From Symsagittifera roscoffensis (lineage: Eukaryota > Xenacoelomorpha > Acoela > Convolutidae): a DNA stretch of 64,000 bases. The stretch's first letter is position 1; every line of letters begins with the position of its first letter. The position numbers and the translations under genes are program-made. The notes under the pieces were generated by a model. It searched no databases. It had not been told where the DNA came from and saw only the letters and a list, made by a program, of their open reading frames with translations. Positions 55,465 to 64,000 of this stretch are shown in pieces. The stretch spans positions 63,091,253-63,155,252 of the forward strand of contig NC_087062.1 of the NCBI RefSeq assembly GCF_963678635.1, read 5' to 3'.

Positions 55465-56580
55465 CTGAAAGAGATAGTTTGCTAGAGACAATAAATTTCC
55501 ACTTGAATTGATATTTGTGAAAAATTGCTCCTTTTTAACTCAATTTTGTTTTTCAAGCTTTCGAAAAGCTCAGTGGTCAATCTTCCTCCTGTCGCCTATG
55601 TTTTGGCGTGAGATTGTGAAGCTTTACCAGGATTGATTATTCGGCTTACTACCCCTAGATTACAAAATGCTAACAGTTTTTTTTTCTTTTGAGGTTTCGA
55701 TACGTTGCCATCAAATGTTTTTTATTCAGATTTTGATTTTGGTGTTGTGACGTTTCAGCATGCAAAAAAACCTGAACATTTTGTTGCTTGGCCTCGATTT
55801 TGCCTTGGCGGGATTTAATGGCATTTGTCTTTAGGCGTTAACTTCAATCTGAACCTGTCACACCAAAATAGCTCTGTGCAATTTAAGAATTGTCTGAAAA
55901 AGTGAATTTGTTGTTTCGATTTTTTATATTAGTTGATACAAATGCAATTTTGGACCAGTTTAGCACCCTCCTCCCCCCATCCAAAGGGGGATGCTTACTT
56001 GGTTCTGAGTTTGATTGTTCAGCCAATCAGAAAAGGTCATTTTACACGCACGCTTAGTAGTATTAATTTAAGTTGAACGCTGGGGTGGGAAACTTAATTT
56101 GGTCCATTTGGGGGAAGATGTTAACTTATTGTTCCCAATTTTTAAGCTAGTCGAAACACGGCCAAAACTGAAAGATAAATGTTGCCGCGAAACGGTGACA
56201 CGTCCACAAACGTCGGAGGCGGAGTAATAACCCGAATGGCCTAAGAGCAGAAAAATACCAAAATACACAAAAATGTTGAATCATAAGGTAAAATCAAAAC
56301 ACAAATTTTAGAATAAAAAATATTGTCAGTAAAATGAATAAAAAATAAATAAATTTGAGAAAGTTTGTGTTTTCAACTATTTCGGCAAACTTTCAGCGAT
56401 TGCATTCCAATAAGTCTTTCATTACGAGGCCAAACTGTGCACTGGATAGGTGCACAATTTTGTGTCTGCATGTTTCTGGATTCCATACACAAACCCTTAA
56501 ACAGCTTCCAATTTTTAAGTAAATAACTGTAACCTAAATTTTGTCGGCACATTTGTTGTGCCGCGGATTCCGAAACAAGC
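55465..56580. other. No clear gene
   Basis: An acceptor-like TTTTTCTGCTCTTAG on the minus strand near 56236 precedes a short open stretch, too weak to call. The words GAACGCTGGGGTGG recur at about 61785. Confidence 0.35.
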
Positions 56581-56599
56581 TAAAATTGCTAGTTGTTCT

Positions 56600-56728
56600 G
56601 GATTCCGCAACTGCAAGTGGATTCCACAAAATGTAGGTGAAATCCGCAAATGTAAGTGGAATCCGCAAAATTTGTAAGCGGAATCCGCAAATGTAAGCGG
56701 AATCGGCAAAACTTAAGTGGATTCAGAA
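56600..56728. repeat. Minisatellite of GGAATCCGCAAATGTAAGC units
   Basis: Six to seven units of 19-22 bp built around GATTCCGC/GAATCCGC and AAATGTAAG. Related GCGGATTCCGC words recur at 57497-57560, 57630-57660 and about 57757. Confidence 0.75.
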
Positions 56729-56859
56729 TTTTGTTTATTACTGAAATTGCATATGAACAATTTAAAGGCAAGGACTTAACCATTGTCAGCGGAACCTCCA
56801 AAAAAATCTCAAAAATTTTTTAAACTAAATTGGTGGATGTCGCCTTTTGGTCTTTTTTA

Positions 56860-57235
56860 AACACAACACCGAATATATTCAAAATTTGGGTTGAGAGTAT
56901 CGAAATACAACACACAGCATATCGGCAAATTAGGTCAGTGTTTGGGATTGCGTCAATCTCAAATACTGATTTTGGAAGCATAACGCCGAATATATTCAAT
57001 ACTTTTGGTCTTTGGGTTGAGAGTGTATGGGAACACAACACACAGCATATCGCCAAACTAGGTCAGTATTTGGGATTGCGTCAATCCCAAATATTAATTT
57101 TGGAAGCATAACGTCGAATAAATTCAATATTTGTAGTCATTGGCTTGAGAGTGTTTGGAAACACAACGCACAGCACATCGCCGATCTAGGTCAGCATTGG
57201 GATTGCATAAACGCCAAATACTGGACAGTATTTGA
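56860..57235. repeat. Minisatellite, three units of 117-128 bp
   Basis: Units start at GAATATATTC (56871), GAATATATTC (56988) and GAATAAATTC (57116) and share TTGAGAGT, ACACAGCATATCGCC and GGGATTGCGTCAAT. An 11-bp difference separates units 1 and 2. Confidence 0.8.
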
Positions 57236-57489
57236 GATTTCATTAATCCCAAATACTGTTGATCTAGTAGATTCCGACTCTAGTGAAATGAGATCAAAGT
57301 TGAGATTGAAGCTGACAGGTTTTGAGATCGAAATTGGGTTGACAGAAATTGTTGACAGGAAGTTGGAGACCAAATGTTTGGTATTTCAACTGGTAGTTGA
57401 TCATAGTAGTAATTGAGATTGATTTTTCTGGTGACCATCTAGTAAACAAAAGATATAATTTTGAACGCTAAATTACACAAATACATACA

Positions 57490-57670
57490 TGTAAACAGAA
57501 TCCGCAAACAAAATGCGGATTCCACTCACACTTTGCGGTTTCCGCTTAGAGTTGCGGATTCCGCAACAACTCAATTTAGCTATACAAATGTCGTATTAAT
57601 TGTTTGTGAATTACACAAATTGTTCTGGATGCCGCAAATACGGTTGCGGATTCTGCAAAATTGCCTATTT
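57490..57670. repeat. Dispersed GCGGATTCCGC palindrome cluster
   Basis: TGCGGATTCC, GCGGTTTCCGC, TGCGGATTCCGCA and TGCGGATTCTGCA are grouped within 180 bp. Confidence 0.6.
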
Positions 57671-57799
57671 TTGGAGCGATTTTGAGCGGCACAGTGTTTT
57701 AGGTGTTTGTTCGTGGAATCAAAAACAGCGAGGAAGATCAAAGATAGTAGCAAAATTGCAGATTCCGGGACAAATCTGAGTTAGGCTTCTCGTGGAATC

Positions 57800-60100
57800 T
57801 GCTTACAATCCACAGAACGCACCGTTTTGCCTCGTAATATGGCCATCCAAATAAAAACTTTTTAGCCGATTTGTTTTCTTATCCAGTTCGTGAAACGGTC
57901 GTTTTTTCACCACGGCAAAATTTTGAATTTTGTTGAATTGTGATTTTTCGAGGACAGTCCAAAATGTTGATTTTGGACTCCAATTAGATCGTTCCAAGCT
58001 CTGTTTCCTTTTCGCAAATATTGACCGTTCGAATATCCACAGGGCGGTTCCATAAAAATATAATCGAAATATAAATTCAAAATATAATCAAAATTTTTTC
58101 CAGCTTTTCTTTTTCTATTTGATTTTTTCTTGAATTTCTTCTTGATAAAAAACCAACGCCGTTTTTATCTCGACAACAGATAAACCTGCGAGAATCAAAG
58201 TTTTTCTGGCAAAATCTTGAACTTTTTTGACGTTTTGTAATCGCAAATTAGTCCAAATTCATGAATTTTTCGGTAGATGCATTGCGAAAAATGAAACTAG
58301 CAGCCAAAAAATGCCAAAGCATAGAAAACTTCTCAAATTGTCGTTATTACCACAGTTTCATAATCAGTTATTATGGTGTCGGGCATCAAGGGAAAGCCGA
58401 CTAATTCTTTGCAATTTTCGAACCAATTTTCAATTGGTTCCAACTTCAATTTTTTCTGATTTTGTGGTCAAAAATCCCCAAGCTACAGGAAAATTCCAAG
58501 TATGAGCCGACCCAAAGATAGGGTAGATTTGAAAAAAAAGTAGGTGAGGCAGTTTTGAAAGTTCCATCACACAAAAGTTTTTGGCATCTCGCCAAAAATT
58601 CAAGACTCTGTTTGGTACCAAAAATCAGCATACCTTGACCTTTAAAGAAGAAAATACTGACGAGTCGTTTTCCATGATCCTGCAAGCTTCATATCTTCGA
58701 AAATTTACGGCCGTTTAGGAAAATGTTTGTTCCGTTTTTGTTGCATACTTCGCCGAATTGTATTGTAATTTGGGGTAAAAAATCGCTGATCTGATTCTTG
58801 TAATTCCTCGATCGACATATAATTTTTTCAGCGGTATTGTAAGATTTTGAGCAACTTTCTCGAAAAATTTTTCTCGAAAATTCATTTCGGACATTTAAGG
58901 GCTTCATTTGATTTGAATTATTAAACAAATTCAAGGAAAGCTTGGACGAGCAACTTGGGTTCACAGGTTTGTAATATTGGATATCTTTGCGTTTTTTGCC
59001 CCTTCTTTTCGACTTCACAATTGAAATTCCATTATTTAGAAGAAGTGGCCAGTTAAAATGATAAATGACCTGTTCAATTTGAAAGTTCAAAGTCCACTTT
59101 AGCTTTAGTTACAATTACAGTTAATTACATTCTACTCTCAGACCCACTCAGCTTTTAGACCATTCTTCCTTATGACTGGCCACCCTTGGCGACTATTAAC
59201 CAACAGTCGGTATAGTTTTCTTCCGTAATGCAACAACTCGCAACAAAACCTCGCAATAAAAGACTCTCATCACCCGTTTAATCCTCTCATTTTCGCGTTC
59301 ACGTTCACCCCTTCCGCCGTCCATTCTACCCTCCCCTCATCCCACGTTTACAAACCCCCCTCCCGTTTACCTCCTCCCAGTTTACAGCCCCCTCCTTAGA
59401 CCCGTCCCTTACTTCCCCACTCCCCCAGAATGCAACAAAATTCTCACCAAACTGTAGTACTATTTTACTGCATTTTTTTTAAAGGGGTGTCGATTCTTAA
59501 GAGGATACCGTAGGGGGGATAATTGTGAAGTAGTTTCATCGTTACTCCTCTTTTTCGAGAAAAACTGAACATTTTTGCTATTCGGAGTGATTTACCGATT
59601 TACCGTTGAGCTGGTTATAGAAAACGCGGATATCTAATACCGTTGCAATTATTCAGCTTTTTATTATCAGTGAAGATAACTTTTGGAGTTTCTTTACTCT
59701 GCAGGAGCAATTGGCAAAAAGTAATGCCAAACATTTTGGTAAGGTTTTGAATGATTTTTTTTCTAATTTTTGCGTTTCGTTTTTATTTGTTCGCAGTTTA
59801 ATGTGGTCAGACTTCAGCGCTATTTAACCAGCTACCAGTCACCCTTGCTTAGCATTTGTTATAAACTGTGGTACATTCAGAAAACCGCAATTCAGTACTG
59901 CAAAATCTTCATAACATTTTAAGATCATAATTAGAGGTAAAATATGGCATCATCTGTGTGTAGTCCAACCATTTTGCTTTTCAGGCTGATTTGGAGCTAA
60001 AGGGGGATAGATTTATGGGTTATTTATCACAGATTGTCAATACAAAAGGTATATTAGCCCTTCTTTTGTATTATTAGCTAATAAAGGTATCATTAACGAA
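57800..60100. other. Long intergenic or intronic stretch, no clear gene
   Basis: A 133-codon minus frame at 58689-59090 lacks any recognisable domain. A strongly pyrimidine-rich tract lies at about 59280-59430. The segment at about 59484-59540 resembles 61478-61530 (an unidentified dispersed repeat). Confidence 0.35.
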
Positions 60101-60103
60101 CGA

Positions 60104-60489
60104 CACGGGCGGATTTAAAAAAGCAGACGCCCTCCCCCTATCCCTCTACCCTCAGAGACTCGACCACCTCGCCGCTCAAAGGGCATTCCTTTTGGTACTA
60201 TTTTACGACATCCATTTTAAGCCGCCCGACCCTAAAATTTTTCTGAAGGTGCCGTCAGCGCCAATACTTAGTAATTTTGAGGAAGAGCGCGCGCTCAAAT
60301 AACGCGATTTTTTTTGGATCAAAATGTTCTCAAAAAACTGCCTTTTTGGCATGGTTAGTTTTTGAAAAATTTGGCATGTTTCAAAACCATTTTGGTCGAT
60401 CATGTTTCAAAACAATTTTGGTCGACCTAAAAAAAACGTCCGCTTTCAAACCCCCCCCCCACAAAAAAAAAACCCTAGATGTACCCCTG
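60104..60489. mobile_element. hAT-type MITE, third copy, degenerate
   Basis: The left end CACGGGCGGATTT and right end GTACCCCTG match the MITE family, as do internal blocks (GACCC-like CDS-free G/C-rich parts, GCGCGCTC). No target duplication is recognisable. It is older than the other two. Confidence 0.7.
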
Positions 60490-60631
60490 ATCAGGCATTA
60501 AAAGTTTACTGCGTGAACACACCCCTACCCCAATAACAAACCACAAAAAAATTAAAAGTTGTTGATTTTTTCCGCTTCTATTTGAACGGGCTATTCGTGT
60601 TAAATTAGATGTCAGCTGAAGTTGGACCAAC

Positions 60632-60732
60632 CGATGAGTGTTGCGAAGACGAATACGGCGATGAGTTTGGAGTGAACTGCTGCAGCTGTGAAGTATATTC
60701 TGTACTTTTCTGGCGTGCAGATGGCCGTGAAC
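60632..60732 (-). CDS. Class A GPCR, exon with DRF/TM4
   Basis: Acceptor CTTTACAG before G60732 and donor GTTGGT after G60632 (101 nt). The lone first G would complete an Arg codon, giving the D-R-F version of the DRY motif if the preceding exon ends in GAC CG. The exon reads FTAICTPEKYRIYF (second loop; the ICxP of class A receptors) and then TM4 (KLIAVFVFATLI). The upstream exons (TM1-3) are not seen in the window with confidence. Confidence 0.6.
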
Positions 60733-60759
60733 CTGTAAAGCATTGATAGTTTTCAAATG

Positions 60760-62220
60760 TTTTTGGAAATTTTAAAATGATTTGACATTTGACTTGCTAA
60801 TAGCTTCTTTTTAACTATCTAATTGTTGATAATAATGCTATCATGTTCACAATCCCCCTTCCCCCTAGGTACTTAGTACCCAGTAAAGAAAGAATTTCCA
60901 ACCCTGTTAAGAACTATTCAACGGTTAGGCATTGAGGGGACAGTGTCAAAAAGATCCTAATATTGACTTGAAAGCACCCTTTCTCAGTGCAGCTTCAATT
61001 CAAGAATAGCCCTTAGCGTGAACTTTGTAAATTAGAAAATCTGAGAGTCCTGAAAGCTCAAATGACAACTTGCTCCGACCGAATTCAGCTTTGACACCAC
61101 CAGAGAACAGATAAGTTCCCTGACTTTGGAAATTGGATAAAACAGAACAATTAATTCCCATAATTGCTTTTTCTTGAGTGACCTTTTTGTCAGTCATTGT
61201 TTGCGTTCATACCTTCTCGATCAAAAAGTTGATCTGCTAGAAACAATAACAAAATTGAAAAACCAAAAATGTAATTAATGGTTCGAAGTCTTTTTGGGAG
61301 CGAGCTAGGTGCTTGGCATACCAGTCGCTTAGCATACTCTAAATTGCTACAGGGAATGTGTCGCCTAGCATACTCTAGTTTTTTCAAAGGCAGTCTTTTA
61401 GCATACTCTTTTTTTTCAGAGTGAGAAAAAGACTGAAAAGGGATTCTCAATAGAAAGCTCAGTGCTAATTTACTGTATTTATTTATAGGCGTGGAAGTTT
61501 TTAAGTAGGTACCATAGAGGGATTGTTAAGTAGATCCCTGAAAAGCCCTGCAGTTTTGTCTCTGTGCCAGGCAATGTCGTATAAAAAGTTTCAAACAACC
61601 AGCTTTCCCGACAAATAAGTAAAACATTGCTTAAAATTTTGGGTGAATTATTTTTTCGGGCGATCAACAAAGATAATTAATTGAAAATGAAGTTGATCGT
61701 TTTTGTGCTAAATAAGAGTAGACCAATCGATGCAATTTTGGTTAGAAAATATGGAGTTTACAAAAGGACTCGAGATTTAAATTGAACGCTGGGGTGGAGG
61801 ATGATCTTAGCTTAGTCTATCGGCGACTGGTATGCTAAATGACATGGCCCGCCTTCTTCTATTTATCATCTTTTTTATTCCGGCAAAAGCTTCAATCATT
61901 CAAATCGTCCTTTAAAAACTGAAAAGTGCTTGCTTTCCTCTCTTGGTAATTCGGCTGAAAAAATGCCAAACTTTCTTCCGCAAACCTACTTAAAGGCGAA
62001 TAAAAACTTTTAAAATTGATCAAAAAAAAACTTTATAAAAAATAAAATTCATTCAGAATAAAATTATCATTCACAACTAATTTAGGAAAAGAGCAGCCAG
62101 TTACTGTAAAAACAGAACAGAATCTTCCGATCGAAGACAGATATTGTCACCAAATGTTCAACACTTGCGAGAACACGACCAAAGAGCAGCTCTATCAATT
62201 GAAATGAGAAAAGGTAAAAA
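60760..62220. other. No clear gene; short repeats
   Basis: Three copies of a GTC(N4)TAGCATACTCT word lie at 61324, 61360 and 61393. A possible 24-nt micro-exon lies on the minus strand near 61213-61236 (between TTTCTAG and GTATGA), but this is not reliable. Confidence 0.35.
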
Positions 62221-62228
62221 TAATCCTC

Positions 62229-62300
62229 GGAGAGCGGTGGTGAAGTGGCTACGTCTCCGGCTCTCAATCGAAAGATCGCATGTTCAAGGCCCGCCATGAT
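62229..62300 (+). repeat. tRNA-Glu-like sequence (pseudo-tRNA or SINE head)
   Basis: Reads GGTGGTGAAGTGGCTACG (A box), an anticodon loop CTCTCAA (CTC, Glu) and TGTTCAAGGCC (B box). The arms are imperfect. Confidence 0.4.
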
Positions 62301-62475
62301 CCGTGCTCGCTGCTTGAGGGAGAGGCAACAATACGCAGCCCAGAAAAATAACCAAAAAAACGCATGTAGTTCTTAAACAGGGGTACAACAGCGGTTCGCC
62401 GTGATGAGTTATACAGCTCGTAAGTTGGTCCTTTCCCTCGTGCATAAATGGTCCTAATCTTAATTATCAAAAACG

Positions 62476-62559
62476 CGGCAACGTGTTGGATTCAAATCTA
62501 CGCCCTAATGCAAGCACGAGATTTCGAGTCTCACGCACTATCCACTCTGCCACGAAAGC
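62476..62559 (-). tRNA. tRNA-Ser(CGA)-like, probable pseudogene
   Basis: On the minus strand: A box TGGCAGAGTGGATAGTGCG, anticodon arm with loop CTCGAAA (CGA, Ser) closed by five pairs, a long variable region as in tRNA-Ser, and a B-box-like GATTTGAATCC. The T stem and acceptor stem mismatch, so it is probably inactive or a SINE head. Confidence 0.45.
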
Positions 62560-62599
62560 TGAAAATCCCAAAAACACTAGTCAAGAAAAGTGCAGCTAC

Positions 62600-63226
62600 A
62601 TATGCTTATAAATTCCCAATGCATTCAACAAAAGTGGCAATAAATACAAATATACTCCATTTTGCAAGTAATAATGTGGAATATAACAAACTGAAGGCAT
62701 CCTCACTAACTTTGCATGTAACAAATCGCAAAAGCAACAATCAGAAAGTTTCTGAAATCGAGTTTTTATGATTTTTGTGTTGTTTGAAACAAATAGCTTT
62801 TTTCGGTTCATTTGATCAATTAAAAATGCATCAACTGTGTTAACTTATTACTATTCGAATGTCAAAGCACATGCTATCAAAAAACTGTAAAGGTGCTCCT
62901 AAAGAAAACGGCACCAGCATTTGCGACTTAGGTTGGAAAAAAAGAAGGTTCGTACTAATACACTAGCTAAGCAAATGTAAACAGTATTACAAAACTGAAT
63001 TCACTTTTTTTATATTTTAACTTAATCTGCTTCATCTGTCAAGAAAGGAGAATTGCTAAGTAGTTAAATCAGCGAACTTTCGAGCAATCAGAAGGAAGCA
63101 AAATTTCAAATTTCACTAGAAAGCTGTTGTTATTCACGTAGGAAGGGGTGATGGGTTTCTTTACTGAATAACATGTCGGACTGTTTGTTGGATTCTTTTT
63201 TGAATTACTTGTTGAGGATTTTTTTT
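62600..63226. other. No clear gene
   Basis: AT-rich, with no recognisable frame or repeat. Confidence 0.4.
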
Positions 63227-63660
63227 CAAATTACGAGAAGGTAGAGTGAGAAAGGGGCAACCTATTAAGTAATGCTGATTGTTTATTTAGTGTTCCAACA
63301 ACGTGAGAAAGATTTTGGTATGCTAGCGTGCTTTATTTAGCAGAGACCACAAAAAACGTCGTCCGGGTGAAATGATAAATCAGCTTAAAGCCCTTTCAGT
63401 CGCATTTCAATAGATGTTGATTATTTTCAAATTACTTTTTTTCAAATTACGAGAAGGTAGAGTGAGAAAGGGGCAACCTATTAAGTAATGCTGATTGTTT
63501 ATTTAGTGTTCCAACAACGTGAGAAAGATTTTGGTATGCTAGCGTGCTTTATTTAGCAGAGACCACAAAAAACGTCGTCCGGGTCTAATGATAAATCAGC
63601 TTAAAGCCCTTTCAGTCGCATTTCAATAGATGTTGATTATTTTCAAAAAGTTATCGCAGT
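63227..63660. repeat. 217-bp direct tandem repeat, two units
   Basis: CAAATTACGAGAAGGTAGAG starts at 63227 and 63444; the two units differ at only two or three bases. Confidence 0.92.
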
Positions 63661-64000
63661 GCTGAGAAAAATTGTCCAGATGATTTTGGTTTAGAGCGAG
63701 AAACGGATGTAATTTCTCTCTTCGCAATTATACCTGTAAGACTTCTTTAATAAATTGAGTGCGTGGCTTAAAGCTAGTAAATAAAGATTAAAGCAGGACT
63801 TCTAATTTCAACAAAAAAATGAAAAAAAAAAAGAAAATAAATTTTTTTCCGATTTTTTTAAACACTATATCCAATGAAATGAAAACATGGATCCTGTAAC
63901 TCCCAAATATTTTACAAAAAATAGATTTTCTTTTGTTTAACAAGCAATTTGTTTCATTCTTAATAGAAACATCCATTTCTGTTAGAGCATAATGCACAGT
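63661..64000. other. No clear gene at the right edge
   Basis: AT-rich, with an A-run near 63825. Confidence 0.4.

Noticed and set aside
56515-57416. Frames with repeated peptides across the minisatellites
   Set aside because: They are translations of tandem DNA repeats.
58689-59090. 133-codon minus-strand frame
   Set aside because: No domain, no promoter or splice context, and AT-rich composition; chance is likely.
61190-61450. Repeated LEYAKRL peptide on the minus strand
   Set aside because: It reflects a short DNA repeat (TAGCATACTCT) rather than a protein repeat.

Overview
This is AT-rich nuclear DNA of a metazoan, most likely an invertebrate; I cannot name the species. The evidence is spliceosomal exon/intron structure (class A GPCR exons with AG/GT borders), a protein-primed-polymerase Polinton (Maverick), hAT miniature elements, Ty3/gypsy and non-LTR retrotransposon fossils, and tRNA-like (SINE or pseudogene) sequences. 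There are no bacterial operons. Almost everything coding in the window belongs to mobile elements and is broken.

Bases 338-27754 are one Polinton insertion. It has terminal inverted repeats (TIRs) of about 530-550 bp and a perfect 6-bp target-site duplication, AGTAGC (332-337 and 27755-27760). From left to right it holds: left TIR; a family-B DNA polymerase on the minus strand (955-5300); a 3.6-3.9 kb module of unrecognised genes (A, A2, C and B on plus, D on minus) present in three tandem copies (4753-16175); a unique block with PC4-like and nuclease-like remnants (16321-17985); the packaging ATPase, a small ORF and the PX-type ORF; a rearranged partial repeat of that block (20505-22953); integrase, PY-type protein, a basic core-like protein, major capsid protein and adenain-like protease; right TIR. 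Nearly every gene carries stops or frameshifts. At 27.4 kb it exceeds the usual 15-20 kb, because of the internal duplications.

The right part of the Polinton plus about 7 kb of flank (22953-34715) was then tandemly duplicated (34773-44801). The junction carries a short templated insertion. The two copies share their inactivating mutations, so decay came first. The flank in each copy holds a TIR-only derivative of a related Polinton and the last exon of a GPCR. Copy 1 has a further 2.18 kb internal tandem duplication, giving three last exons in all. Copy 2 has gained a 436-bp hAT MITE, and copy 1 keeps the empty site.

From 44.8 to 64 kb there is degraded intergenic or intronic DNA. It holds a Ty3/gypsy pol fossil (about 45.4-47.9 kb), a non-LTR RT fossil (49.75-50.33 kb), a 1286-bp tandem repeat that includes GPCR pseudo-exon material, GPCR exons on the minus strand (TM6 at 53798-54158, DRF/TM4 at 60632-60732), two more hAT MITEs, minisatellites, and tRNA-like sequences near 62.2-62.6 kb. 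Taken together, a minus-strand GPCR gene runs from beyond 60.7 kb to about 42.1 kb, with mobile elements filling its introns and 3' side.
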